NCBI RefSeq assembly: GCF_009735645.1 | Contig: NZ_CP032550.1 | Location: 992,001 to 1,056,000 of the forward strand | Source of the DNA: Microbacterium oryzae | GTDB lineage: Bacteria; Actinomycetota; Actinomycetes; Actinomycetales; Microbacteriaceae | Length of the DNA: 64,000 nucleotides | Direction of reading: 5' to 3' | In this document: piece after piece, positions 1 through 8,631 of the stretch | Layout of the letters: every line of letters begins with the position of its first letter | How positions within the stretch are numbered: the first letter of the stretch is position 1 | Made by a program: the position numbers and the translations under genes | The notes under the pieces: model-generated | Seen by the model: only the letters and a program-made list of their open reading frames with translations | Told to the model about the DNA's origin: nothing | The model's database searches: none

Positions 1-3000
1 CGACGACCGTGCGGACCAGCTCCGCCAGCCGGCCCAGCTGCTCGCGCACGAATGTGAAGAGGTTCCACGCCGCCATCACGAGCTGGACGATCGCGCCGAC
101 GGGGTTGAGCAGGCTCGCGAGTTTCGTGATGGCGCTCAGGATGACGCGTTCCTGGATGAAGGTGCGGATGCCGTCGAACACCTTGTCACGCAGCGAGGCG
201 AGATCGGCCGTGATGCGCGTCCACAGGCCGCTCCACCCCTCGGTCACGAGGGTGCCGATCCAGCTCGCTGCCTGCTCGATGCGCTCGACGTTCTTCTGGC
301 CGATGAGCTTGACGGCCTTCGCCTTGAGGTTCTCCCACGTGAGGCCGAGGATCTGGCGAGCGAGATCCAGCACGCCCATGAGGTCGAAGGTCTGGGGGAT
401 CGCTATCCCCGCGGGTCCCAGGGCGCCCGTCAGCCAGGCGACGACACCGTGTTTCAGGTGCGCGCCGATGTGGTCGGCGAAGGCGACGATGCCGCCCTTC
501 ACGGCCTTCGCGAGGTTGCCGACGAACCCGAGCGGGTTGTTGACGATGATTCCGAGCGTCTCTTCGGCACGGCCCACGAAGGCGTAGAACTGCTCGGGAT
601 CCACGCCGATAAGTCGCAGCACCGCCTCGAGCACCTTGCGGAACAGCGCCCCCCAGTCGCCCGTTATGGCCGCGGCGGCAAGACCGACGGCGAACTCGAC
701 GCCGGCCTGGAAGACGTCGATGACCTTGTTGAGGCCGGCGCGCAGCCCCTCGACGAGAGCGGTGACTCCCTTGCTCAGGTTGTCAGCCACGACGTCGACC
801 GCCTTCTGGGCGTACGCGACGGCGGAGTCGATGAGACCGTTGAGCTTCGCCGCGAGCCCGGGGAAGATCTTGCCGATCAGTCCCGTGATTGCGGCCTTGA
901 GGAACTCGCCGAAGGCGGCGATGGCCGACTTGACGAAGTGCGCGACTCCGGCGATCACGGCGAGCGCCGCCTTCTTGACGGCGTCGAGCACCTTGTTCAC
1001 GGCGGCGCGCACGGCGTCGAAGATCCTGCCGACCGCCGCGACGAGCGACGAGATCGCGCTCTTGACGAAGTCGACCGCCTTATCCCACCAGCTGTCGTTC
1101 TCTGCGTCGCGCTCGGCCTTCTTCTTCTCGGCGGTGGCCTTCTGCTCACCAGAGGCGACCTCGGTCTTGATGTCGGAATCGGCCTTGGCGAAGTCGGCGT
1201 CGATGGTCCTGCGACCGCCGTCGACCTCGCGCTGCACGGCCTGCGTGTCGGTCCGCCTCCGCTCGGACGCCTCGCCCTCGACGCGCGTGAGCTCGGCATC
1301 CTGTGCCGCGAGTGTGTCGTCGCGCGCCTTCCCGATCTTCGCGCGTGCCGCCCCGACGACCTCGGAGCGCCCCGCCTCGGCATCCTCGTGCAGCTGCTCC
1401 TCGCCGGCGTGCGCCTGGTCAAGCGCCTCCTGGCGGGCGGCATCGCGGTCCGCGGCCGCCTTATCGGTCTCGGCGATAGCACTTGCCAGAGACTGCTTCA
1501 TGGCGGGGCCCTGCTGTTCGTCGAACGACACCTGCACGTCGGGAGGCAGCTGCATCGCCGCGAACTGCTCCGGGCCTTCCGGCGTGGGAGCAGCGGGGCG
1601 CGCGGCCACCTCGGCGGCGCCGAGCTCGGCGGCGGCCTCCAGGGCGACGGGTTGAACGCTCTCCGGTCCGGGGCCTTCGCGGACTGCTCGGGCCGCGGCA
1701 TCCCGCGCGTCCGCGCCCTGAGCGCGCCCCTTCTCATCGAGCTCGCCGACGCGTGCGGGGTCGCTCTCCCCGGCGAGCGCGATCGGCGGGGCTGCGCCTG
1801 CTGATCGGGGGACGTCTGTGTCGGAGGTCGGGACGGCCGCGAGCGACTCGTCGATGCGCGCGGCGAGCGTCTCGGGCGGTGCGTTGGACGCGAGGGCGAG
1901 CGGCGCTCCGGCGTCGGACGCCGAGCGAAAGGCGCCCGGCACCTCGGGGGTCGTGATCTCCGGCGGTGCCGTTGCCGCGCTCGTCGCCGGTGCGAGCTCT
2001 TCTTGCACGGCGCTGGCGGAGGGCGCGGACGTCTGCGGCGGCGCGGCGGCCAGCTCCGGCGCACCGGGCAGCACCACCTGGACGGCGGGGATCTCCGATT
2101 GGACAGCACGCCCCTCCTCCGCTGCGAGATCGGCCATGCCGGCCGACAGCGACGCTGTCTGCGTTGCCTTCACCGACGGGGGCGCCTCCGCGTAGGCCCG
2201 GAGGCGGTCGGCGGGCGTCGCCGCGGCGGCGAGCGCCTCCTGCGCGACTGCGGCGGCGGCTTGTTGCGCGGCTGCGTGCGAAGGGTCGGCCGCCGGTGCG
2301 GCGCGAGCGGCGCCGGCGGGCGCCGCATCCTGAGCAGAGGCAGCCGCTTCGGCCGGAACGGCCGCCGGCGGAAGAGGCTCCGACGACGGCGGAGTGGAAG
2401 CCGGTGCGACGGATCCTGTCGAGGCGGATGTCGTCGAGGCCTCGAGTGCCGGCTCGGTCGGGGTCTGCTTCAAGACCGGCACAGCCGGATCCGCCCCAAG
2501 AGTCAGGGTCGGCGAGTCCGATGTCGGCAGCGCCGGCGGCGCCGATCGCCGCAGCAGCGCGACCGCCCCGAACGCGAGCCCCTCGGTGATCTCGACGGGT
2601 GCACCGGAGCGCGCGCTCGGTCCCGTCGCGGCGAGGTTCGCCTCGCGCTCCGCGCGCGATCCGGCCGGCTCGATGCCGTCGCGAGAGGGGGCGCGGTCGG
2701 CAGGAAGTCGGCGAGCCTGCAGGACGTGCGCCACCTCGTGGGCGACGACGGCCATCGGCGCGTCCGCGCGGGGCAGGAAGATCGAGCGGCCCGTCGCCGC
2801 CGAGACGGCGCCGAGCCGGTGCAGCGCCTCGGCGGAACGCGGGCCGGCGAAGACGTCGATGTCGCCGAGCGAGCGGCCGAATCGCTCCTCGAGCGCCCCC
2901 TGATGCGGCAGCGCGACGCGCTCGGCGGGCTCCGGCACGAGCGAGGTCTCGTCGCGGCGGGATCCGAGCCCCCGCGAGGCCGGCTGCGCGACGGTCGAGC

Positions 3001-3094
3001 CGCGGTCGCGGCGCGCGGCGAGGGCGCGCTGGGCGGCGCGCGCGACGGGGCCGGCCGTCGTGCGGTCGCCGGTCGTCCGGGTCGGGGCGCTCAC
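1..3094 (-). CDS. eCIS core-domain (DUF4157) protein, partial at the left edge
   Basis: At least 1031 codons are open with no stop before the window edge. The GTG start at 3094 overlaps the stop of the preceding 84-residue gene by 4 bp. Residues about 66-125 form a DUF4157/eCIS core domain: an LPHQGALEERFGRSL segment, then the metallopeptidase-like HEVAH motif at residues 119-123 (positions 2726-2740). A long Ala/Pro-rich low-complexity stretch follows, then a charged coiled region, then hundreds of residues of amphipathic Ala/Val-rich helices. DUF4157 is found in proteins encoded with contractile injection systems and often precedes toxin domains. This one closes the visible part of the operon. 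Whether it is an effector, a loading factor or a structural protein depends on the C-terminus, which lies outside the window. Confidence 0.85.
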   Translation of the reverse strand, partial: MSAPTRTTGDRTTAGPVARAAQRALAARRDRGSTVAQPASRGLGSRRDETSLVPEPAERVALPHQGALEERFGRSLGDIDVFAGPRSAEALHRLGAVSAATGRSIFLPRADAPMAVVAHEVAHVLQARRLPADRAPSRDGIEPAGSRAEREANLAATGPSARSGAPVEITEGLAFGAVALLRRSAPPALPTSDSPTLTLGADPAVPVLKQTPTEPALEASTTSASTGSVAPASTPPSSEPLPPAAVPAEAAASAQDAAPAGAARAAPAADPSHAAAQQAAAAVAQEALAAAATPADRLRAYAEAPPSVKATQTASLSAGMADLAAEEGRAVQSEIPAVQVVLPGAPELAAAPPQTSAPSASAVQEELAPATSAATAPPEITTPEVPGAFRSASDAGAPLALASNAPPETLAARIDESLAAVPTSDTDVPRSAGAAPPIALAGESDPARVGELDEKGRAQGADARDAAARAVREGPGPESVQPVALEAAAELGAAEVAARPAAPTPEGPEQFAAMQLPPDVQVSFDEQQGPAMKQSLASAIAETDKAAADRDAARQEALDQAHAGEEQLHEDAEAGRSEVVGAARAKIGKARDDTLAAQDAELTRVEGEASERRRTDTQAVQREVDGGRRTIDADFAKADSDIKTEVASGEQKATAEKKKAERDAENDSWWDKAVDFVKSAISSLVAAVGRIFDAVRAAVNKVLDAVKKAALAVIAGVAHFVKSAIAAFGEFLKAAITGLIGKIFPGLAAKLNGLIDSAVAYAQKAVDVVADNLSKGVTALVEGLRAGLNKVIDVFQAGVEFAVGLAAAAITGDWGALFRKVLEAVLRLIGVDPEQFYAFVGRAEETLGIIVNNPLGFVGNLAKAVKGGIVAFADHIGAHLKHGVVAWLTGALGPAGIAIPQTFDLMGVLDLARQILGLTWENLKAKAVKLIGQKNVERIEQAASWIGTLVTEGWSGLWTRITADLASLRDKVFDGIRTFIQERVILSAITKLASLLNPVGAIVQLVMAAWNLFTFVREQLGRLAELVRTVV

Positions 3095-3345
3095 CGGAGC
3101 ACCCCTTCGTAGACGCTCGCCGCGAGGGCATCGCCGAGCGCGGCCGCATCGAGCGGACCGTCCCACGTCACCGCGAGCGCGAGGGCGGGGCGGTCGGATT
3201 CGATGAACGTCATCCGGCCCGCGCCGATCCGACGCTCGAGCCCCGCGTCGAACGCCGTGCGGACGGCCGCGACGTCGATCCGGCCGAAGCCCTCGAGCGT
3301 GAGCCGGTCGATCCGCACCTCGACCGCGGCCGGTGTCACGTCCAT
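3091..3345 (-). CDS. Small conserved-looking eCIS operon protein (84 aa), function unknown
   Basis: This 84-residue protein starts with ATG at 3345, overlapping the ATPase stop by 10 bp, and its TGA overlaps the GTG of the DUF4157 gene. It has no signal peptide or membrane segment. The sequence reads as a mixed alpha/beta protein (starts MDVTPAAVEVRIDRLTLEGF). Small proteins of this size commonly sit between the ATPase and DUF4157 genes in actinobacterial eCIS loci; I recall that layout but cannot name a family. Translational coupling on both sides argues that it is real and made together with the particle. An adaptor or chaperone role for the DUF4157 protein is only a guess. Confidence 0.7.
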   Translation of the reverse strand: MDVTPAAVEVRIDRLTLEGFGRIDVAAVRTAFDAGLERRIGAGRMTFIESDRPALALAVTWDGPLDAAALGDALAASVYEGVLR

Positions 3346-5258
3346 CCGCGCACCTGTGCTTCCGGAAGAGCGCGTTCGAGCTTGACGAACTCCGCGCGGG
3401 TCGCCCGCAGGATGTCGGCCATCGTGACATCTCCGCCGCGTGCCGCGGCATGGAAGGCGGCGTTGAGGGCGATCGTGCGGATGTTGCCGCCGGGGATCGC
3501 GAGCTGCGCGAGCAGCTGGGGGTCGAGGTCCTCTCGCGGGACCATCTCGGGGTACACCTTCCGCCAGATCTCGGCACGGCTCGGCTCGTCGGGCAGTGTG
3601 AAGGCGACGACGAAGCGCAGCCGTCGGAGGAACGCCGGATCGAGTGCGCTGCGCATGTTCGTCGTCAGGATCGCGAGCCCCTCGTACGCCTCCATGCGCT
3701 GCAGCAGGTAGCTCACCTCGAGGTTGGCGTACCGGTCGTGACTGTCGCGGACTTCGCTGCGGCGGCCGAAGAGGGCGTCGGCTTCGTCGAAGAGGAGCAC
3801 GCACCCGGCGCCCTCCGTGCCGCGGAAGATCTCGGCGAGGTGCTTCTCGGTCTCGCCGATGTACTTGCTCACGACCTGGCTCAGATCGACGCGATAGAGG
3901 TCCAGGCCGAGTTCCGTGGCGATGACGCTCGCGGCCATGGTCTTGCCCGTCCCGCTGGGCCCGGCGAAGAGCGCGGAGATCCCCATGCCCTCGCCCGTGT
4001 CGCGGCCGAGTCCCCACTCGCGGTGCACGAGGCCGCGCCAGCGCGCCTGCTCTGCGATGTCGCGGAGAGTCTGCTTCTGCTCGTCCGGCAGCACCAGGTC
4101 GTCCCACGTGGCATTGCGGGAGATCCGCTCGGCGAGACGGCCCAGGCGCGGGCGTGCGCGGTCGCGCGCGAGAGTCCAGAACCGGTTCGCGGCTGCGGCC
4201 GCGTCGTCGTCGCCGCTCACCGCGGCGAATTCGGACGCCGCCGCGCGAATCGCGAGAGGGTCGAGGTCCAAGAGGTCGGCGGCGCGCTGCACCTCGTCGG
4301 GTAGGTCGTCAGCGGCACTGCCCAGCGCCGTCGCCCACGTCTGCAGACGCTCCTCGGAGTTCGAAGCCGGGACCACGACGCGAAGGTCGCTCCGGCGGAG
4401 CGTCACCGGCGTGCGCGTCACGATCACGACCGGACCGGTGATCTCGTCCGCCAGCCGAGCCGCCACGTCGGCGTCCGACTCGTCGACGAGCACGACCGGA
4501 AGCACCGCGGCGAGCACGGCCTCCCGCTCGACGCTGCGAGCGACGTCGCGCAGATCGGCGGGGATGATCGGCAGATCGGACGCGGGGAGCACGCCTGCGG
4601 CGAGCCCGACCGAGGCGGCCAGCTCGGCGGCCACGGCCTCGCCCAGCGCGAGGTGCTGCACGACGAGCTGCACGACGGGCTGCGCGGCCGGAGAGGCGTC
4701 CGCAAGGGGCTCGGCGGCCGCACGAGCCATCTCGATGCGGCTGTCGCTCAGCGCCACGTCGGCGGTCGGCGCCCGCATCCCGATCGCGTCGTCGAGGTAG
4801 TGGATGCCGGCGAGATAGTGCAGGACACGCTCGCCGACGTGGAGGGGTGCCTCGGTGAGTCGGCGACCGGCAGCAACCTCGACGAGGTCCCACCGCCGCA
4901 GCGGCGCTGCCGGCGTCAGTGCGCTCCAGTGGGCGTGAGGCAGCTTGGCCAGCGCCAGGGCGAAGGTGGGTGCCGGCACACTGCGGCGCTCGTCGCCCTC
5001 GGCGAGCGCGATCCGCACACCCTCGTCGAGCTCGACACCTGCGCACAGGAGGAGCACATCCCGCTCGAACGGTGAGAGTCCGAAGGCGGCCTCGAGCGTC
5101 GTCAGCGCGGGCGCGCTCGACATGCGCTCCTCGAGCTCATCGAGTTCACGATCGATCTCGTCGTCACGCGAACCGAACTCGTCGACGAGGAACCCGCGTA
5201 CGCGCCGGAACGCCGCCGCCGTATAGCGGCGGTTGTCGTCGGCCCACGTCGTGCTCAT
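3336..5258 (-). CDS. eCIS AAA+ ATPase (Pvc15-like)
   Basis: The protein has 640 residues. The C-terminal third is a classical AAA+ module: Walker A GPSGTGKT near residues 433-440, Walker B LLFDEADALF about 60 residues later, a sensor region with TTNMRSALDPAF, and an arginine pair in FLRRLRF. The N-terminal 400 residues are a less conserved helical domain. This architecture matches the Pvc15/Afp15 ATPases of contractile injection systems, which are needed for stable particles or cargo loading and act in the cytoplasm. The start ATG overlaps the DUF4255 gene stop (ATGA), and the end overlaps the 84-residue gene. Both catalytic Walker motifs are intact, so it is probably active. Confidence 0.88.
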   Translation of the reverse strand: MSTTWADDNRRYTAAAFRRVRGFLVDEFGSRDDEIDRELDELEERMSSAPALTTLEAAFGLSPFERDVLLLCAGVELDEGVRIALAEGDERRSVPAPTFALALAKLPHAHWSALTPAAPLRRWDLVEVAAGRRLTEAPLHVGERVLHYLAGIHYLDDAIGMRAPTADVALSDSRIEMARAAAEPLADASPAAQPVVQLVVQHLALGEAVAAELAASVGLAAGVLPASDLPIIPADLRDVARSVEREAVLAAVLPVVLVDESDADVAARLADEITGPVVIVTRTPVTLRRSDLRVVVPASNSEERLQTWATALGSAADDLPDEVQRAADLLDLDPLAIRAAASEFAAVSGDDDAAAAANRFWTLARDRARPRLGRLAERISRNATWDDLVLPDEQKQTLRDIAEQARWRGLVHREWGLGRDTGEGMGISALFAGPSGTGKTMAASVIATELGLDLYRVDLSQVVSKYIGETEKHLAEIFRGTEGAGCVLLFDEADALFGRRSEVRDSHDRYANLEVSYLLQRMEAYEGLAILTTNMRSALDPAFLRRLRFVVAFTLPDEPSRAEIWRKVYPEMVPREDLDPQLLAQLAIPGGNIRTIALNAAFHAAARGGDVTMADILRATRAEFVKLERALPEAQVRGWT

Positions 5259-6541
5259 GAGATCGTCACCTTCGGCCCTGCGATCGTCCCTCCGAGGGGA
5301 CCCGAATCCACGACGCTCGGCGTGCTCTGAACACCCGCGATGACGACGCGGACGAGATAGTCTCCCGCCGGGACACCGGTGAAGGGGATGCTGAAGGTCT
5401 TCCGGCTCGACGAGGGGCTCGCGGCGCCGCGCGTGGCCTGTTCGAAGGCGAACGCCTCGCGACCGCCGCTCAAGAGCATCGTCACCGCCTGGTCGTCCGG
5501 CACGGCCTGTTGGACGGTGATCTCAGTGGTGCCCGAGTACGTCCGCGGATCTCCTCCGGCCGGCGTCGGGGTGCCGACGACCTTCGCCGAGGTCATGGCG
5601 GGTGCGACGACGATGGGGTACAGCGGCGACTGCCGCACGGTGCGCGGCGAAGGCGGCACGCCGAGCGAGCGGCGGTGCTCGACGGCGATGCCCAGCACCC
5701 CGGGAGGTGTCGCCACGGGGAGTGTCACGAACAGCCGATCCGACGTCGGCGGTGGAGCCGGCTTCGACGAAGATGATCCGTCCGGGGAGAGCTCGAGATG
5801 TCCCACGAGAACGACGGTCGTGTCCTCGCTCATGAGGTCGCGACCGCGCAGTTCGAGCTGTTCGCCCGCCACGATCGGCACGGGGGCACCAGGTGCGGTA
5901 CCTGCCACGCTGACGGAGGACACCTCTGGCGACAGGACGGCGGACGAGTAGAGCCCTCTCGACGTGACGGGCAGCGGACGGATGGGGACAACCTTCGGCT
6001 CGAGCACCACGACATCGGCGGTCACCGCGAGCGACAGGCGGTACGGCTGGCCCATGAGCGACGACCACACGTGCGAGATTTCTTCGAGGGCAAGCCCCAC
6101 GATGCTCAGTCGCACCCGATCGGGTGCCGCGGAGAGGTCCTGACCGTTCGCACCGACCGGGCCGACCTTCGCCCATCCCTTCTCGATCTCCTTCCGTGTC
6201 AGCAGAGGCTGCGCGTGCACGTTCGTCGCGGCGATGCCGAGCAGCTTCTCGGGCACCGCCGTGTCTTCGTCGCCCAGGAAGCAGAGCAGGTAGTGCAGGA
6301 TCAGCGCAGCGCGCGGCCGAGTGACGACCGCTTCGCCGGAGCGGGTCGGGAGGTCGTCATTGCGTCGCGCAGCGCTCAGGTCGACGCGGTAGAGGAACAC
6401 CTTGATGGCCGGCTTCTCGGGATCCGCGCCATCCGGCCTGCCCGCCGACGCGTCGCCGCCCATTCCGAACTCTGCCATCGCCTGCGTGAGCCGCCACGCG
6501 AGCGCTGCCGTGGTGGCTGCGACCGAGAGCGCGTTGCTCAT
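5255..6541 (-). CDS. DUF4255 / Pvc16-like tail cap (terminator) protein
   Basis: The protein has 428 residues. The N-terminal about 190 residues (starting MSNALSVAATTAALAWRL, with KVFLYRVD and RPRAALILHYLLCFLG segments) have the look of the DUF4255/Pvc16 N-terminal domain. In contractile injection systems this family caps the distal end of the tube and sheath and sets particle length. The remaining about 230 residues are rich in beta strands, with Ig-like or IPT-like spacing (for example the VAGEQLELRGRDLM segment), which is longer than the minimal cap proteins. The start overlaps the stop of the proline-rich gene by 4 bp and the end overlaps the ATPase start by 4 bp. Family assignment is good; the role of the C-terminal beta domains is inferred. 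Confidence 0.85.
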   Translation of the reverse strand: MSNALSVAATTAALAWRLTQAMAEFGMGGDASAGRPDGADPEKPAIKVFLYRVDLSAARRNDDLPTRSGEAVVTRPRAALILHYLLCFLGDEDTAVPEKLLGIAATNVHAQPLLTRKEIEKGWAKVGPVGANGQDLSAAPDRVRLSIVGLALEEISHVWSSLMGQPYRLSLAVTADVVVLEPKVVPIRPLPVTSRGLYSSAVLSPEVSSVSVAGTAPGAPVPIVAGEQLELRGRDLMSEDTTVVLVGHLELSPDGSSSSKPAPPPTSDRLFVTLPVATPPGVLGIAVEHRRSLGVPPSPRTVRQSPLYPIVVAPAMTSAKVVGTPTPAGGDPRTYSGTTEITVQQAVPDDQAVTMLLSGGREAFAFEQATRGAASPSSSRKTFSIPFTGVPAGDYLVRVVIAGVQSTPSVVDSGPLGGTIAGPKVTIS

Positions 6542-7398
6542 CGCCGCCCTCCCACCGTGCGGCGGGTCAGGAACGCGTCGAGCGAGAGCCGCGGCTGTGA
6601 GGACGTCGGCTTCGGCGTCGCCATGGGGACCGCCGGAGGAACCGTCGCACGCACGTCGATCCGGCCGATGGAGATCCGGATGACGGGCTTCGGTGGATCG
6701 ACGGACGGTGGCGGTGCCGGCGGCGCGGAGTGCGAGGCGGTCGGGCCGGCCGCCTGCACGCGCGGCGCGGGCCGGACTGCATCATTCGGCGGGAGGTCGG
6801 CCGGCGGCCGACGCACGTCCCTCTCCGGCCCGCGAATGGCCCGCACCGAAGCTGGCGGGCCGGCAGCGTGTACGGGCGCGGCGGCCGGTTGCGGCCCGGG
6901 ACGAGGGGTCCAGCCTTCCGGAGCGACGGACGCCGTCGGAACAGCCGTACCCCGCGTGGCGGGCGATGGCTTCACCGAGGGGTCGGATCTCACCTGCTCG
7001 CTGCCGTGCGGCGCGAGCGCGGAGGTCGCGGACAGGGGTGGCCGTGGTTCGGAGCGCACATCATCCGGAGTCGATGGGCGCGGAAGACCGCCTCGGCCGA
7101 TCGGCGACGGCGGAGGCCCCGCGGTCGGCGTGCCGGGCGTCGTGCGCGGGGATGGGGCGCGCGGACCGAGCGCCGCAGGCAGCTGCACGGAGGCGGCCGG
7201 CGCCACATCCGTTGGATCGCGCGGGGAGGCATCCGCTGCAGACGACGCCGCGGGTGCGGGCGGCTCGTCGAACACGGGCGCTTCCGCCGGTGTGCGCCCA
7301 CCGCCGGTGAACAGCGCGTCGGTGACCACGCGGACCGGGCGCGCCGCGGCCGCACGGCCGGAGGCGCGGGCGATGAGCCGGTCCAGGAGATCAGCCAT
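6538..7398 (-). CDS. Proline-rich eCIS operon protein with short conserved C-terminal motif
   Basis: This is a 286-residue protein. Residues about 40-230 are low-complexity Pro/Ala/Arg sequence with no predictable fold. The C-terminus keeps a short ordered motif, VIRISIGRIDVRA, followed about 25 residues later by LSLDAFLTRR. Similar Pro-rich proteins ending in an I-G-R-I/V-x-V-R-A motif plus a S-L-x-x-F/Y-L tail are, from memory, typical next to DUF4255 genes in eCIS loci. The start overlaps the upstream gene by 8 bp and the end overlaps the DUF4255 start. An adaptor linking two particle components through the short C-terminal motifs is plausible but not shown. Confidence 0.7.
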   Translation of the reverse strand: MADLLDRLIARASGRAAAARPVRVVTDALFTGGGRTPAEAPVFDEPPAPAASSAADASPRDPTDVAPAASVQLPAALGPRAPSPRTTPGTPTAGPPPSPIGRGGLPRPSTPDDVRSEPRPPLSATSALAPHGSEQVRSDPSVKPSPATRGTAVPTASVAPEGWTPRPGPQPAAAPVHAAGPPASVRAIRGPERDVRRPPADLPPNDAVRPAPRVQAAGPTASHSAPPAPPPSVDPPKPVIRISIGRIDVRATVPPAVPMATPKPTSSQPRLSLDAFLTRRTVGGRR

Positions 7399-8098
7399 CG
7401 AGCGCCAGCTTCACGTAGGCCCTGCGCCGCAGGGGAGGCAGGGCGAGGACGTCGGGCTCGGTCCACCCGTATGCACGCGCGAGGATGTGGACCGTGTGGA
7501 GCAGTTCGCGACCCCACTCGGTCAGCTCCTGCCAGACGAACTCCAGCGGGTCGAAGAGGCCGGCCCACTGTCCCGCGCAGTCCAGGCATGTGAGATCCAG
7601 GGAGATCTCGGCCAGCGGATCGACCGCGGCGATCCGCTCGTTCAGCGCCTCTTGGACGGCGACGGGGAGGTCGGCGGGTGCGAAGACGACGCCGTTCCGT
7701 GACGCCTCGAGCACCGCGCGCTCGAGGAGGGCGTCGTGAGGCCGCTCCGAGGCGGCTGCCGACGCGACGTCCTCCCCCGTCGGGACGCGGAGGCGCACCG
7801 TGTAGCCGTCGACGCGAATCGGTTCGGGCTCCGATGCCGTGGGCGCTGACAACTCGCCGGTGTCGAGGGAGAACTCCATTGTCTGCCCGCAGTGCGGACA
7901 GACGTCCTGGGCGACGACGACCCGCCCCAGCACCGCCTCGCGGAGGCGGATGATGAGCCGATCGCGCTCGCCGAGTGGCAGACGGTCGACATCCTGGCCA
8001 CCTGCAGCTTGCGCGAGCAGGGCCGCGCGCGCGGCGGGCGCGAGGCGCGCGCCGCGCGCGAGAACGGCGAGCAGTTCACCCTCGGTCGCGGTGAGCAT
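7391..8098 (-). CDS. Zinc-ribbon protein, T4-type baseplate hub chaperone-like
   Basis: The protein has 235 residues with two Cys pairs, CPHCG at about residue 67 and CLDC at about residue 174, which together could bind one zinc. The N-terminus is helical (LTATEGELLAVLARGARL) and the C-terminus is helical with WQELTEWGRELLHTVHILA. A protein of this length with a CPxCG motif placed just after the tube gene resembles the T4 gp26-like baseplate hub assembly chaperone family found in other contractile systems. It starts 10 bp after the tube stop and overlaps the proline-rich gene by 8 bp. The chaperone role is inferred from position and the motif only. Confidence 0.6.
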   Translation of the reverse strand: MLTATEGELLAVLARGARLAPAARAALLAQAAGGQDVDRLPLGERDRLIIRLREAVLGRVVVAQDVCPHCGQTMEFSLDTGELSAPTASEPEPIRVDGYTVRLRVPTGEDVASAAASERPHDALLERAVLEASRNGVVFAPADLPVAVQEALNERIAAVDPLAEISLDLTCLDCAGQWAGLFDPLEFVWQELTEWGRELLHTVHILARAYGWTEPDVLALPPLRRRAYVKLALDG

Positions 8099-8107
8099 GG
8101 GTGTCGG

Positions 8108-8629
8108 CTAGGGCTCGGTGAAGCTCGGCTCGGTGGGCTCTGGGACGTCATAGTCCCGTTCCCAGCCCTCGTTCTCGAGCTTGAGGGTCGCGATGAGCAC
8201 GGCGTTCGCATTGGCATCCAGCTCGCCGACCGGTTGGAACTCCGAGACCCAGCAGCGGAAGACCTTGTACGCGATCGCGAGTTGTCCCGCCTCATTGTAC
8301 ACCTCGAGGATGATGTCCTTGCGGAAGTCCTTCAGCGACACCTCCGCGCCGAGGCCGGACCCGAAGTTCCAAACCTTGTTCGCCCACCTCTCGAACTCGG
8401 TGTCGTGTGTCACCCCGCGCTCGAGAGTGACGGCTTCGAACTCCGTCCGACCAGGAGAGCGACGACTGCTGCTCGGGTCGCCGCCGTGGCGGTGCGAGAC
8501 GACTTCCGTCGTGCGCTTGAGCGCACTGACCTTGCTGACGCCCGCGACGTACTTGCCGTCCCACTTCACCCGGAACTTGAAGTTCTTATACGGGTCGAAG
8601 CGGTTCGCGTTCACGCTGAAGCTGACCAT
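8108..8629 (-). CDS. eCIS inner tube protein (T4 gp19-like)
   Basis: The start is ATG at 8629, three bases past the sheath stop, with the Shine-Dalgarno GGAG lying across the sheath stop codon. The 173-residue product begins MVSFSVNANRFDPYKNFKFR and contains KWDGKYVAGVSKVSALKRTT, the characteristic N-terminal pattern of phage T4 gp19-like tube proteins. These proteins stack as hexamers to make the inner tube that is driven through the target envelope. Other eCIS usually have a second, baseplate-proximal tube protein; only one is visible here, so the other may lie left of the window. An in-frame upstream extension reaches back into the sheath gene and was rejected. Confidence 0.9.
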   Translation of the reverse strand: MVSFSVNANRFDPYKNFKFRVKWDGKYVAGVSKVSALKRTTEVVSHRHGGDPSSSRRSPGRTEFEAVTLERGVTHDTEFERWANKVWNFGSGLGAEVSLKDFRKDIILEVYNEAGQLAIAYKVFRCWVSEFQPVGELDANANAVLIATLKLENEGWERDYDVPEPTEPSFTEP

Positions 8630-8631
8630 GG

